Shown here piece after piece: positions 9,851 through 18,722 of a stretch of DNA of 64,000 nucleotides (position 1 is its first letter; the number at the start of each line of letters is the position of its first letter). A program made the position numbers and the translations under genes. A model generated the notes under the pieces. That model was not told the DNA's origin. It was given only the letters and a program-made list of their open reading frames with translations, and did no database searches. Source of the stretch: Desulfosporosinus acididurans (GTDB lineage: Bacteria > Bacillota > Desulfitobacteriia > Desulfitobacteriales > Desulfitobacteriaceae); assembly GCF_001029285.1 (NCBI RefSeq), contig NZ_LDZY01000003.1, positions 248,001-312,000 of the forward strand, read 5' to 3'.

Positions 9851-9920
9851 GTGAACTCGTTCAGCTAAAGCTGAACATCACAACGAAGGAGCCACCTCTG
9901 CTTATAGAAGTGGGGGTCTT
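9851..9920 (+). repeat. Interspersed hairpin repeat, compact copy A
   Basis: It has both ends: the left end GTGAACTCGTTCAGC-TAAA-GCTGAACATC, whose 7-bp palindrome folds on itself, and the right module CTTATAGAAGTGGGGGTCTTA, about 70 bp in all. The gap 9616-9971 otherwise holds only the stub at 9782-9796 and the dnaB terminator at its edge. Confidence 0.8.
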
Positions 9921-9924
9921 AAGA

Positions 9925-9961
9925 GAAAAATAATCCCTGTTCGTTTCAAAAACAAACAGGG
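9925..9961 (-). terminator. Intrinsic terminator of the rplI-lonC-dnaB transcript
   Basis: Read leftwards, CCCTGTTTGTTT and AACGAACAGGG form a near-perfect stem, followed by ATTATTTTTC. It starts 11 bp past the dnaB stop. Confidence 0.88.
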
Positions 9962-9971
9962 TGAGAAGTTA

Positions 9972-11306
9972 TCATTGCACTTGGTGTTGACGATCGAGAT
10001 TCACAAATTTCGTAAACTCTTTGAGAAAACCTAATTCTACTGTTCCAACGGGGCCATTACGATGTTTTGCTATAATTAACTCGGCAATTCCTTTTTTTTC
10101 CGATTCCTGATTATAGTACTCATCTCTATAGATGAAGGAAATAACATCGGCATCAGCTTCAATGGCACCTGATTCCAATAAGTCCGACATAAGCGGGCGT
10201 TTATCTTGACGTTGTTCTACTCCACGATTCAATTGGGATAAGGCAATTACCGGCACTTTCAGTTCTCGGGCAAGCCCTTTAAGAGATCTTGAGATCTGAG
10301 CGACCTCTTGCTGACGGCTTTCGGTCCTTTTTCCCACTGTTAACAATTGTAAGTAATCAATAATGACTATACCTAAATCATGTTCTGTTTTTAAGCGACG
10401 GGCCTTGGAGCGTAATTCCGCTAAAGAAATCCCAACGGTATCATCAATAAAAATAGGTGCCTCGGACAAAGGCCCCACAGCCCGTGTCAGCTTTGGCCAA
10501 TCCGCATCCAATAAATCACCGGTTCTAACTCGCTGCTGATCAACCATTGCCTCTCCACAGAGCATCCGTTGTACTAATTGTTCTTTGGACATTTCTAAAC
10601 TAAAAATAGCCACCGGAACGTTGGCCCTGACGGCTGCGTTTTGAGCCATATTTAAAACTAAAGCCGTTTTTCCCATGGATGGGCGGGCGGCGATAATCAC
10701 TAGATCCGACGGCTGCCATCCTGAGGTCATGCGATCTAATTCCGTAAAAAAAGTTGGTATCCCAGTTAAATTGCCTTTATTAGCATAAAGATATTCAATT
10801 TTTTCGAAAGTACCTAAAAGAATATCGCGAATAACGCTAAACCCGTCTTTGACCCGTCGGCGTGAAAGATCAAGAATTAGCTTTTCTGCATCTTCGAGAA
10901 GAGTTTTTGCTTCTTCGCCAGGTTCATAGCCGCGTTCATAAATACTGCTGGTTACCTGAATAAGCTGACGCAAAAGCGCTTTTTCACTGACAATTTTCGA
11001 ATAATAATCTACATTTGCCGCTGAAGGCACTGAACGAGCAATTTCCGAAATTGTAGCAACCCCGCCAACCTGCTCTAAACGACCCTGTTGGCGCAGAATT
11101 TCTGCCACACTGACAAGATCGATAGGATCTCCTTTTTCAAAAAGTTCCCGAATGGCTGAGAAAATTAAGCGATGATTATCTCGATAAAAATCTTCGGCCT
11201 GAAGAAATTCAAAAATAGAACTGGCAGACTCAGGTTCAAGCATCATAGCCCCTAAGACTGCCTGTTCAGCTTCTAAGTTTTGAGGTGGAACTTTTAATAG
11301 TTCCAT
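9972..11306 (-). CDS. dnaB: Replicative DNA helicase DnaB (DnaC in Bacillus)
   Basis: A 444-residue hexameric helicase that unwinds DNA at the fork. The N-terminal domain opens with PPQNLEAEQAVLGAMML. The RecA-like C-terminal domain holds Walker A (AARPSMGKTALVL near residue 205), Walker B (IVIIDYLQLL near 310) and SQLNRGVEQR near 350. The length is normal for the family and there is no intein. The start ATG is preceded by GGGAGGAG. It follows lonC by 38 bp, and a strong terminator lies after it, so it ends the rplI-lonC-dnaB unit. Confidence 0.98.
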   Translation of the reverse strand: MELLKVPPQNLEAEQAVLGAMMLEPESASSIFEFLQAEDFYRDNHRLIFSAIRELFEKGDPIDLVSVAEILRQQGRLEQVGGVATISEIARSVPSAANVDYYSKIVSEKALLRQLIQVTSSIYERGYEPGEEAKTLLEDAEKLILDLSRRRVKDGFSVIRDILLGTFEKIEYLYANKGNLTGIPTFFTELDRMTSGWQPSDLVIIAARPSMGKTALVLNMAQNAAVRANVPVAIFSLEMSKEQLVQRMLCGEAMVDQQRVRTGDLLDADWPKLTRAVGPLSEAPIFIDDTVGISLAELRSKARRLKTEHDLGIVIIDYLQLLTVGKRTESRQQEVAQISRSLKGLARELKVPVIALSQLNRGVEQRQDKRPLMSDLLESGAIEADADVISFIYRDEYYNQESEKKGIAELIIAKHRNGPVGTVELGFLKEFTKFVNLDRQHQVQ

Positions 11307-11344
11307 ATCTGCTTCTCCTCCCAGTCACTCACAGTCATTAGTGC

Positions 11345-13243
11345 TTAAAAGACATGCTTTATGGCTTCTTCAATCGTACTAACCCCTACAACTTCAATCC
11401 CGCGCAAGCTCTGAGGGACATCAGCCATATTCTCCAGAGGGATGAGGACTTTTTGAAGACTAGCCTGCTTAGCCCCAAAAATCTTTTCATAAATACCACC
11501 AACTGGTTTAACGTTGCCTTGTATGGAAATTTCCCCAGTTACGGCAACATCCTGACGTATGGGCAGTTGTTTCAAGGCACTGTATATTGCCAAAGTTGTG
11601 GCTAATCCCGCTGACGGCCCATCAATATTAGCTCCGCCTACAACATTAACATGAACATCGTAATTGTGAAGATTTTCTCCAGTCAGTTCACGAATTACTG
11701 AGGTTGCATTAAAGAAAGCATCTCTTGCCATACTTCCAGCAGTTTCATTAAAACGCACAGTCCCCTTGTCATCCAGAGTTTTAAAGATTATTGCTTCAAT
11801 TTCTAAAACTGAACCTAAAAATCCAGCAACTCCGAGCCCCAAAATGCGACCGATCTCAACATCAGTCCGGGCTTTACGAAAAACATAGGGAGTAAGCCTA
11901 GCCGAATGCAAGACTTCCTGAACATCGGCACAAGTAATCTTAACAGTGTCCCCATCTGTACTTCGAAACCTTGCTAAGCCATAAGCATCCATAAGAATAC
12001 TTGTCGCTTTTCTTCCCTCGATAACATATTCACTAATAATCTCAGGGACATTGTCTTCGAGAACAACATCCAATTTTTGAGACGCTTGCCGGACAATATG
12101 CTGAACATCTTTAGGTTCCAGGGGAACGAAGAAAACTTCAGAGCAACGAGAACGCAAGGCAGGATTTAGCTCCCTAGGATCACGTGTGGTTGCTCCTATG
12201 AGTACAAAATCCGCTGGTGCCCCCTCATCGAAAAGTTTTTTAATCCATTGAGGTACCATTGGATCACTTGGATCATAATAAGAAGAATCAAACGTAACAC
12301 GCTTATCTTCAAGAACCTTAAGCAATTTATTTAAAAGCAAAGAATCTATTTCTCCTATTTCATCAATAAAGAGAATACCCCCATGAGCATCACTTACCAA
12401 ACCCATTTTGGGTTCCGGTACTCCTGTATCCGCCAAATCACGTTTTGAACCCTGGTAGATAGGATCATGGACAGATCCCATAAGGGGATTTGTTACATCT
12501 CTAGGGTCCCAGCGCAAAGTTGTTCCATCAACTTCAATAAATGGAGCTTCTTTAGCAAAGGGAGCATTAGAGTGATTCTTAACTGTTTCCAGGGCAACGC
12601 GAGCAGCAGAGGTCTTGCCAACTCCCGGAGGACCATAAATTAGAATATGCTGAGGGAAAGGCGTTGCCAGCTTCGCCAAAAGAGCTTGAACGGCGCCCTC
12701 TTGACCAATAATTTCCTCGATGGTCTGAGGACGAAGTACCTCTGCAGCCGAACGATTGAGAGAAATTGTATTCATCTTTTCGATAATTGCTAACTTTTTA
12801 AGAGTTTGAGCATTTTCAGGACCTGCCGTTTCCTGAAGAACTTGGATCTTTATTTCTTTAACATAATCTTCATGACGTTCTTGAATCTTTTCCGAGACAA
12901 TCCGTTCTAAACGATCTTCAATGGAACGCTTAGCAATCAGTTCCGCAATTTTGTCTTCGATATCCTCTAATAGTTTAGGGATCTCCTCTTTTTGCGGAAG
13001 TTTATAACCTGTTGGATCATCCATCACAATTTTTCGCAGCCCTGCGACTCGTTCAATTAGATTATGCGAACGCATCAAGGCTAAGGCCTCTAATTTAGTG
13101 GCCTTCAGGACCAATTTATCTGTTCCATAATAATTTGAAATTAGACTATAAAGAGCCTCAACTTCTTGGCCCCATTCTTCCTCATCAAGCAACCGATCTC
13201 CAAAATTCGTATGATTCAGCCATTTTGTCAAAATCCCTTTCAT
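11345..13243 (-). CDS. lonC: LonC-type ATP-dependent protease
   Basis: A 632-residue Lon-family protease. It has an N-terminal helical region with a long Glu/Lys-rich segment (about residues 85-160). An AAA+ module follows, with Walker A YGPPGVGKTSAA near 205 and Walker B GGILFIDEIGEI near 285. The C-terminal Lon protease domain has the catalytic dyad Ser in DGPSAG (about 544) and Lys in GNVKPVGG (about 579). It lacks the classic Lon substrate-binding N-domain. The layout matches the clostridial and bacilli LonC group linked to sporulation; its substrates are not known from sequence. The start ATG has AAAGGGG upstream. It sits between rplI and dnaB. Confidence 0.92.
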   Translation of the reverse strand: MKGILTKWLNHTNFGDRLLDEEEWGQEVEALYSLISNYYGTDKLVLKATKLEALALMRSHNLIERVAGLRKIVMDDPTGYKLPQKEEIPKLLEDIEDKIAELIAKRSIEDRLERIVSEKIQERHEDYVKEIKIQVLQETAGPENAQTLKKLAIIEKMNTISLNRSAAEVLRPQTIEEIIGQEGAVQALLAKLATPFPQHILIYGPPGVGKTSAARVALETVKNHSNAPFAKEAPFIEVDGTTLRWDPRDVTNPLMGSVHDPIYQGSKRDLADTGVPEPKMGLVSDAHGGILFIDEIGEIDSLLLNKLLKVLEDKRVTFDSSYYDPSDPMVPQWIKKLFDEGAPADFVLIGATTRDPRELNPALRSRCSEVFFVPLEPKDVQHIVRQASQKLDVVLEDNVPEIISEYVIEGRKATSILMDAYGLARFRSTDGDTVKITCADVQEVLHSARLTPYVFRKARTDVEIGRILGLGVAGFLGSVLEIEAIIFKTLDDKGTVRFNETAGSMARDAFFNATSVIRELTGENLHNYDVHVNVVGGANIDGPSAGLATTLAIYSALKQLPIRQDVAVTGEISIQGNVKPVGGIYEKIFGAKQASLQKVLIPLENMADVPQSLRGIEVVGVSTIEEAIKHVF

Positions 13244-13363
13244 TAGGGGTCCCCTTTCACGAGATCAAACTTCGCCAATAATAACCATTGGCGTCTTTAA
13301 TTATGCTGCAATGCCGGAAGTACTCGGCCCTCTATCTATAATACTATTTTTGCCATACCAAAC

Positions 13364-13810
13364 TTAAATTGCCGAAACATAGACACGAAGTTTGGCTGTT
13401 ACATCAGGATGAACTTTTACCGAAATTTCATAAGTTCCTAAGGCTTTGATAGGTTCTTTTAATTCAAGTTTCCTTTTATCGATTTCAATACCATGTTGTT
13501 TTTTTAAACCTTCTGCAATCTCTTTACTGGTTACGGAGCCAAATATTCGTCCGCCCTCACCAGTCCTAATCTTAACATCAACCTGAAGATCATTAAGTTT
13601 GTTTCCTAAAACAATGGCATCCTCTTTTTCCTTAGCTTTTCGACGCTCTTCTGCAGCTTTCTTATGAGAAATATCCTGAATATTTCCTGTAGTTGCCTCT
13701 ACGGCTAATTTTTTAGGGAACAGAAAGTTCCGAGCGTATCCGTCAGCTACTTCACAAACCTGTCCTTTTTTACCTGTCCCTTTAACATCTGCTTGAAGAA
13801 TAACCTTCAT
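13364..13810 (-). CDS. rplI: 50S ribosomal protein L9
   Basis: 148 residues, the normal L9 length. The N-terminal rRNA-binding domain shows [18 protein letters not shown] and [13 protein letters not shown] long connecting helix rich in Lys, Glu and Ala (about residues 45-75) joins it to the C-terminal domain, which has [20 protein letters not shown]9 binds 23S rRNA and helps keep the reading frame. The gene lies 70 bp downstream of the DUF2232 gene; the c-di-AMP phosphodiesterase gene often found just upstream in bacilli is absent here. Confidence 0.98.
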   Translation of the reverse strand: MKVILQADVKGTGKKGQVCEVADGYARNFLFPKKLAVEATTGNIQDISHKKAAEERRKAKEKEDAIVLGNKLNDLQVDVKIRTGEGGRIFGSVTSKEIAEGLKKQHGIEIDKRKLELKEPIKALGTYEISVKVHPDVTAKLRVYVSAI

Positions 13811-13822
13811 TTGAATTCCCCC

Positions 13823-14752
13823 TTATGATTCCTCGGGTAGACGACGAAAGTTGAAAACTAAATCAAAAAGCCCCAATAATATAATGCTGGAAACACTAAA
13901 AAAGAAATAAACAAGACTTGCCACTATCAAAATCCATTTTAGAAATCGCGGTATTTTAGGCGATTGAAGCAAATATGAATAAACTGCAATACCAAGAATT
14001 AACGTCACAGCCCCGTAAATAACCATCAGATTTATTCCCAATGCACGAAGAGTTATCCAGGAATACTGATCCCCTAAAAGATAAAATGCTATACCCAGAA
14101 CAGCCCCCCAAACCGCATACCAGGGCAGCCGCCAATGGGTGAAGGGTATACGTCCCTTCGAGTTCAGCCAACGTCTAAAAAAATAAAAGACAAAAGCATA
14201 CTCAAGCAAAGCGTTCAACACAACAAAACTCGGGAGAATCAATATATAAAACTGAATACCCTCTTGCATTAACTGACGAAGCTGGATTTCTGTAATTCCC
14301 TGTTGCTGCATCGCAGACAGCAAGCCGGAAGCCTGATATTGTTGAACCATGGAATTAATTATTTCCGTTACAGACTTAGGATCAATTCCTTGTCCGGCAA
14401 ATAAAAGAGCGGGTATCACGCCTAGAATCGATGCCAATGCGGCACTCCAAAAGAACGTTACCCGAACCGGCCATTTTTGCCAGCCAAAGACTCCGAGTAA
14501 ACCCGCCAAAGGAACAAAACTTACTTGACTCAGAGCAGGAAATCCGATGCTGACCAATGGGACAATAAAACCGATCACGGTTAGAGTCGAGGCAATCAGC
14601 AACCCTTTGCGCAATCCAACTAAAAACACAGCCAACAGTATGAGTACGGTCCAAAAAAAGCCCCACGTACCCCATACAACTCCCAGCAAAGGAAAGGATA
14701 AGAGAATGGCTTCTGCTACATAGCTAACAGCCACTTCATCGCGTAAATACAT
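13823..14752 (-). CDS. YybS-like DUF2232 membrane protein
   Basis: About 309 residues with roughly eight hydrophobic segments, including a cluster WGTWGFFWTVLILLAVFLVG near the N-terminus. A soluble loop sits mid-protein (VTEIINSMVQQYQASG) before further membrane segments. This is the profile of the DUF2232/YybS family, an integral membrane protein of unknown role whose gene is usually next to rplI. I prefer the ATG at 14750-14752 (AGGAG 11 bases upstream) to the upstream TTG at 14791, which would overlap the preceding gene by 17 bp. Confidence 0.8.
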   Translation of the reverse strand: MYLRDEVAVSYVAEAILLSFPLLGVVWGTWGFFWTVLILLAVFLVGLRKGLLIASTLTVIGFIVPLVSIGFPALSQVSFVPLAGLLGVFGWQKWPVRVTFFWSAALASILGVIPALLFAGQGIDPKSVTEIINSMVQQYQASGLLSAMQQQGITEIQLRQLMQEGIQFYILILPSFVVLNALLEYAFVFYFFRRWLNSKGRIPFTHWRLPWYAVWGAVLGIAFYLLGDQYSWITLRALGINLMVIYGAVTLILGIAVYSYLLQSPKIPRFLKWILIVASLVYFFFSVSSIILLGLFDLVFNFRRLPEES

Positions 14753-14774
14753 ATCCTCTGATTCTCCTATTAAC

Positions 14775-15125
14775 TTAGTCCTCAGGTGCAAGATAACTTA
14801 AAAGTAAACTTAAATCTCCCCACTGCTTTTCAAGATTCATTTCGTCCGCATTTTTTATATCCTCAAGACGTTGTAAAAGCACACGGTCCAGACGGGAAAA
14901 ATCAAAGCCTAACCTTCTGGCCATTAGATAGCTCATTCCTACCAAATCTGCCAGACCTTGAAGCATCTCAGTTTCAGATCCACTTAGCGTCCCGTGTTGA
15001 ATTTGCCACTGGGCCTGAATTAATCCTACTTTGAGTTCTTCGATAGCCCTTAAGCCCTTTACAACATCTACTTCCATATTTTCCAGGACCGCTCCCTCCT
15101 CAAGCTGGATTTCTTCAAAATACAA
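14775..15125 (-). CDS. MazG-like protein
   Basis: A 116-residue, largely helical protein. The repeated helices (GLRAIEELKVGLIQAQ, MLQGLADLVGMSYLMARRLG, LDRVLLQRLEDIKN) resemble the small MazG-like family often found between rpsR and yybS in clostridia. Classic MazG proteins hydrolyse non-canonical NTPs through an EExxE metal motif; I do not see a clean copy of it here, so enzymatic activity is doubtful. The start is uncertain: TTG at 15125 has no good ribosome site, while an in-frame ATG at residue 17 has GGAGGG only at long spacing. Confidence 0.6.
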   Translation of the reverse strand: MYFEEIQLEEGAVLENMEVDVVKGLRAIEELKVGLIQAQWQIQHGTLSGSETEMLQGLADLVGMSYLMARRLGFDFSRLDRVLLQRLEDIKNADEMNLEKQWGDLSLLLSYLAPED

Positions 15126-15195
15126 TTCGTGATAACTCTGTTAATTTCCTTCCCCGTTTCCCTATGAAAATACTCCCAAGGAAACCTATTAAATC

Positions 15196-15221
15196 AAAAA
15201 GGGAGCTCTCGCTCCCTTTTT
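15196..15221 (-). terminator. Intrinsic terminator of rpsF-ssb-rpsR
   Basis: Read leftwards, AAAAAGGGAGC, GAGA, GCTCCCTTTTT: a perfect stem with a T-tract, directly after the rpsR stop codon. It separates the ribosomal operon from the MazG-like gene. Confidence 0.93.
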
Positions 15222-15452
15222 CTACTCTACACTATACGGTAATAAGGCAATGCTACGAGCACGTTTAATGGCCAATGTCACTTGGCGCTGATGCATGGCG
15301 CAGTTCCCTGAAATTCGACGAGGTAAAATTTTACCGCGTTCCGTAATATACTTACGAAGTTTATGTGTCTCTTTGTAATCCATAGATTCTACTTTATCAA
15401 CACAAAAACTGCACACCCGTTTTCGAGGGCGTCGTCCACGTTCACGTTTCAT
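15222..15452 (-). CDS. rpsR: 30S ribosomal protein S18
   Basis: 76 residues, a basic protein with the S18 core: [20 protein letters not shown] then [22 protein letters not shown]. The N-terminal KRVCSFC and the Cys in GNCAMHQ mark a zinc-binding-type (C+) S18. It heterodimerises with S6 on the 30S platform. It is the last gene of rpsF-ssb-rpsR and is followed at once by the operon terminator. Confidence 0.97.
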   Translation of the reverse strand: MKRERGRRPRKRVCSFCVDKVESMDYKETHKLRKYITERGKILPRRISGNCAMHQRQVTLAIKRARSIALLPYSVE

Positions 15453-15471
15453 ACAAATCTCCCTTCCTTAT

Positions 15472-15876
15472 TTAGAATGGGATGTCATCATCCAAATTTA
15501 CTTCATGTCCAAAGGAACGAGTTCCAGTTTGAGCATTAAGATCCTGACCTCCGCTGTCTTTGGGACTTAAGAGGTGAACACTTTCCGCTATAACTTCCGT
15601 AACCCATCGTTTTTGTCCATCTTGAGCTGTATAGGAACGAACTTGAATTCTTCCGTCGACGGCAGCCATTTTTCCTTTTGCCAAATAATTCGCAGTAAAT
15701 TCAGCAAGCTGCCGATAAACAACGCAAGGTATAAAATCCGTATCTCGTTCTCCCTGAGCATTTTTAAAATTGCGATCAATTGCCAATGTAAAATTGGTTA
15801 CAGCAACTCCTGTAGGAGTGTAACGCAATTCGGGGTCTTTAGTTAAACGGCCAATCAAAACGACCCGATTCAACAT
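15472..15876 (-). CDS. ssb: Single-stranded DNA-binding protein
   Basis: 134 residues. The OB fold starts [20 protein letters not shown] and includes [20 protein letters not shown] and [21 protein letters not shown]. The short acidic tail ends in DDDIPF, the conserved tip that recruits replication and repair partners. The linker is short compared with Bacillus SSB (about 170 residues). The gene lies between rpsF and rpsR, the standard operon. Confidence 0.98.
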   Translation of the reverse strand: MLNRVVLIGRLTKDPELRYTPTGVAVTNFTLAIDRNFKNAQGERDTDFIPCVVYRQLAEFTANYLAKGKMAAVDGRIQVRSYTAQDGQKRWVTEVIAESVHLLSPKDSGGQDLNAQTGTRSFGHEVNLDDDIPF

Positions 15877-15894
15877 GGTTGCCCCACCGCCCTC

Positions 15895-16182
15895 TTAATC
15901 ATCTTTTTTAACGGTTAAAAAGCGAATGACATCATCGGAAATTTTCATATTTCTTTCAACTTCCTGGGATGTTTTTCCTTCGGCTTCAAAGTTCATGAGG
16001 ACATATTGGCCTTCTTTGTAATCCTTGATTTCATAAGCCAAACGACGTTTACCCCACTTATCAACCGTTACATTTTGCCCGCCATTGCTGGAAGCGAGTC
16101 CACTTATACGGTCAACAAGGGCATTCGTAGCTTCCTCATCCATATCTGGCCGGATAATATAAAGTATTTCGTACGCTTTCAT
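15895..16182 (-). CDS. rpsF: 30S ribosomal protein S6
   Basis: 95 residues, the S6 ferredoxin-like fold: MKAYEILYIIRPDMDEEATN, then DKWGKRRLAYEIKDYKEGQY and a C-terminal VIRFLTVKKDD. It pairs with S18 in the small subunit. It is first in rpsF-ssb-rpsR. The ribosome site is GGGGAGGTG. Upstream lie a clear promoter (16252-16280) and a GC-rich leader that may be the S6:S18 autoregulatory site. Confidence 0.98.
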   Translation of the reverse strand: MKAYEILYIIRPDMDEEATNALVDRISGLASSNGGQNVTVDKWGKRRLAYEIKDYKEGQYVLMNFEAEGKTSQEVERNMKISDDVIRFLTVKKDD

Positions 16183-16198
16183 ATTTGCACCTCCCCTC

Positions 16199-16232
16199 GG
16201 ACTAAAACGGCCCCGTAAACGGAGCAGGGATA
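16199..16232 (-). promoter_or_regulatory. Possible S6:S18 leader element of rpsF
   Basis: Read on the minus strand, the 5' UTR contains CTCCG-TTTA-CGGGG followed by CCG and a second CCG in AGTCCGAGG. Bacterial rpsF leaders often carry a hairpin with an exposed CCG that the S6:S18 dimer binds. The similarity is only in general features. Confidence 0.35.
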
Positions 16233-16251
16233 TTTTTATTACCAGTTAAAA

Positions 16252-16280
16252 ATTATAACATTTTGTCCGCTCAAAAGCAA
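16252..16280 (-). promoter_or_regulatory. Sigma-A type promoter of rpsF-ssb-rpsR
   Basis: On the minus strand: TTGCTT, 17 bases, TATAAT. It lies about 70-98 bp upstream of the rpsF start, after the ychF stop. Confidence 0.7.
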
Positions 16281-16300
16281 CTATTATCGCCGTAAAATGC

Positions 16301-17401
16301 CTAAACATTAAAGCGAAAATGTACAATATCACCATTACGCATTACATAATCTTTTCCTTCAAGCCGAACTAAACCTTTATCTCTGGCTCCGTTCAAACCA
16401 TTATTTTCAACAAAATCCTCATAGGATACCACTTCGGCTCGTATAAAGCCCCGCTCAAAATCTGTATGAATTACTCCAGCCGCCTGGGGCGCTTTTGTCC
16501 CTTGATAAATCGTCCATGCTTTGACTTCCATGGGACCTGCCGTGAAAAATGTCATAAGTCCGAGGAGATGAAATGAAACTCTAATTAGTTGATCAAGTCC
16601 TGATTCCTTTAATCCTAAATCCTGAAGAAAAACTTCTTTTTCGTCCGCCTCAAGTTCTGCAATTTCCGCTTCAATCTGGGCACAGACGACGACAACTTCT
16701 GCCCCTTCCGCGGCAGCAATTTCTCGAACTTGTTGAACGTATGGATTATCTGCTGTATTGTCCAAGCCATCTTCTCGTACATTGGCAACATAAAGGACCG
16801 GCTTTAAGGTCAGCAGCGAAAGCCCTTTAATAATTTCCTGCTCTTCATCTGAAAAAGTCAGTGTGCGCGCCCCTTTACCCTGATTGAACACATCTTTCAG
16901 CCGATTCAAAAGCTCAACTTCAACCTGCGCTTTTTTATCGCCCATTTTCAGAAGTTTGCTAGAACGTTCCGAACGTCTCTCAATACTTTCCATATCGGCA
17001 AGAATCAATTCAAGATCTATGGTTTCAATATCCCGTTTGGGATCAATCGACCCTTCAACATGAACGACATTCGAATCTTCAAAACAGCGCACAACGTGTA
17101 CAATTGCGTCCACTTCACGGATATGCGAAAGAAATTTGTTTCCTAAGCCTTCTCCTTTGCTTGCCCCTTTAACCAACCCCGCAATATCAACAAACTCAAC
17201 AGTCGCCGGCACTATTTTTTTAGGATGAACCATCTCAGCAAGTTTTTGCAGGCGAGAATCCGGTACTTCTACCATACCAACATTAGGATCAATCGTACAA
17301 AAGGGATAGTTGGCCGCCTCCGCGCCAGCTTGGGTAATTGCATTGAATAACGTTGATTTACCGACATTTGGCAAACCGACAATTCCAGCATGTAATGTCA
17401 T
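16301..17401 (-). CDS. ychF: YchF/OLA1-family P-loop NTPase
   Basis: 366 residues. G1 is [15 protein letters not shown] at about residues 8-22, G3 [20 protein letters not shown] near 72, and the G4-like [10 protein letters not shown] near 200 replaces the NKxD of true GTPases, which fits the ATP preference known for this family. A coiled coil sits at about 130-170. The C-terminal TGS domain ends with [10 protein letters not shown]. It binds ribosomes and is tied to stress responses. The ATG follows AAGGAGTG and lies two bases after the DUF951 stop, so the two are co-transcribed. Confidence 0.97.
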   Translation of the reverse strand: MTLHAGIVGLPNVGKSTLFNAITQAGAEAANYPFCTIDPNVGMVEVPDSRLQKLAEMVHPKKIVPATVEFVDIAGLVKGASKGEGLGNKFLSHIREVDAIVHVVRCFEDSNVVHVEGSIDPKRDIETIDLELILADMESIERRSERSSKLLKMGDKKAQVEVELLNRLKDVFNQGKGARTLTFSDEEQEIIKGLSLLTLKPVLYVANVREDGLDNTADNPYVQQVREIAAAEGAEVVVVCAQIEAEIAELEADEKEVFLQDLGLKESGLDQLIRVSFHLLGLMTFFTAGPMEVKAWTIYQGTKAPQAAGVIHTDFERGFIRAEVVSYEDFVENNGLNGARDKGLVRLEGKDYVMRNGDIVHFRFNV

Positions 17402-17403
17402 GA

Positions 17404-17610
17404 TTACACTCCTTTTTCATTTTCCTCAGCGCTCTGAAGAATCTCCTTGATATTGCGCTCAAGCTTTATGCGTGAAATCCACGCTTGATGTTGGCATCCC
17501 AAACACTGGATCCGAAAATCCATACCGGTCCTCATAATTTTCCATTCCAGACTTCCGCAGGGGTGCGGTTTTCTTAGCCGTACAATATCCCCCACATTTA
17601 ATTGAACCAT
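17404..17610 (-). CDS. DUF951 protein
   Basis: 68 residues. It has the family pattern GDIVRLRKPHPCGSLEWKI, then GMDFRIQCLGCQHQ and a C-terminal basic helix. The Cys residues (PCG and CLGC) are positioned as for a zinc site, which is inference. The function is unknown. It is directly upstream of ychF, a pairing common in Firmicutes. The start ATG has GGGGGAAG upstream. Confidence 0.85.
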   Translation of the reverse strand: MVQLNVGDIVRLRKPHPCGSLEWKIMRTGMDFRIQCLGCQHQAWISRIKLERNIKEILQSAEENEKGV

Positions 17611-17643
17611 GTCTGTGACTTCCCCCTAATAACTATTCAGTTT

Positions 17644-17690
17644 TTTATCCAATCGTAAGTGTCTCACGTCTACAAGCGGGCGTTGTTCCC
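17644..17690 (-). repeat. Interspersed hairpin repeat, right-end fragment (copy K)
   Basis: TTTATCCAATCGTAA, the complement of the family right end, is followed by a degraded version of the CCCACTTCTATAAG module (CTCACGTCTACAAGCGGG). No left end is present. It lies in the gap between DUF951 and the MscS gene. Confidence 0.55.
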
Positions 17691-17700
17691 AAACCTTGCC

Positions 17701-18576
17701 TCACTCTCGAACTGAACCTTTCGTAGGATCCGTAATAATAACACTTTGAAAGCGAGGTGTTCGTATTCCTTCTTTTAAAAATGCACTATGAATTCTGCGC
17801 CGTAACTCTCTCTCTAATTCCCACTGTTCATCAGGCTTTGTAAAAGCAATCACTCTGAGAACAACATTTCGTTCTCCGAATTGAGTTATTCCCTGGACAG
17901 TAGGTGCCTCAACAATTTTTTCACCAAATTCGGCGGTAACTTCCTCACAGACTGCCCGCATCACATCCATTGCCTTTTCAAGATCTTCTTCATAAGGTAT
18001 TTGAATCTCAACATTGGCTAACATTTTTCCTCTGCTAAAGTTAGTAACCGCTGTTATACTCCCGTTTGGGATAATATGCAATTCCCCGCCCCAGGCCCTT
18101 AGGTGAGTTGTCCGAACACCAGTCTCTTCGACTGTACCCGAAAACTCACCGATTTTCACATAATCTCCTACTGAAAATTGGTTTTCAAAAAGTATAAAAA
18201 AGCCGCTGATCATATCTTTGACCAGGCTTTGCGATCCAAATCCCAGGGCAACACCTAAAACGCTTGCTGAAGCCAATAATGTCCCCGTAGGGAAATTGAA
18301 AAGACGCTGGAGTATCTGTAAGCCAACCAAAAATGTCATCAGATAAAAGGATACGCTGCGCAAGAGGGAGAACAAGGTATTCGCTTTTCGATCCTCTAAT
18401 AGTATCTTGCCTTTTCGCTCAACTAACATCCGCCTTAAAAAGTAAATCAACAAACCATAGGCCAGACGAGCGAGAATCAAAAGCACGACAATATATAACA
18501 AGCTATTTAGAACAAAGGATTCTAGATCGTGCCAATTTAAACCAGTAATATTATGGGGTAGCCATGAGACATTCAT
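17701..18576 (-). CDS. MscS-family mechanosensitive channel
   Basis: 291 residues with three N-terminal membrane segments. The pore-lining helix includes ASASVLGVALGFGSQSLVKD, and the following beta domain has VGDYVKIGEFSGTVEETGVRTTHLRAWGGE, both hallmarks of MscS. The C-terminal alpha/beta cage domain ends TPRFQSVIITDPTKGS. The length fits the small YkuT/YggB group. It releases solutes on osmotic downshock. The start ATG lies 14 bases after AGGACGA. It is probably monocistronic. Confidence 0.95.
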   Translation of the reverse strand: MNVSWLPHNITGLNWHDLESFVLNSLLYIVVLLILARLAYGLLIYFLRRMLVERKGKILLEDRKANTLFSLLRSVSFYLMTFLVGLQILQRLFNFPTGTLLASASVLGVALGFGSQSLVKDMISGFFILFENQFSVGDYVKIGEFSGTVEETGVRTTHLRAWGGELHIIPNGSITAVTNFSRGKMLANVEIQIPYEEDLEKAMDVMRAVCEEVTAEFGEKIVEAPTVQGITQFGERNVVLRVIAFTKPDEQWELERELRRRIHSAFLKEGIRTPRFQSVIITDPTKGSVRE

Positions 18577-18666
18577 TTCTAATTCGTCCTTTTTCTACTG
18601 CCTTTTTCTGCCTCTAGTTAAACTCGCTTGAACATCATATTATACAATACTTATGCTGATTCACAA

Positions 18667-18691
18667 GTGAACTTGTTCAGCTAAAGCTGAA
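18667..18691 (+). repeat. Interspersed hairpin repeat, left-end fragment (copy C)
   Basis: GTGAACTTGTTCAGC-TAAA-GCTGAA: only the self-complementary left end is kept. It lies in the short gap between the M18 peptidase and the MscS gene. Confidence 0.65.
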
Positions 18692-18722
18692 TAAAAACCA
18701 ACTCTGTAAAACGGACAGTAAG

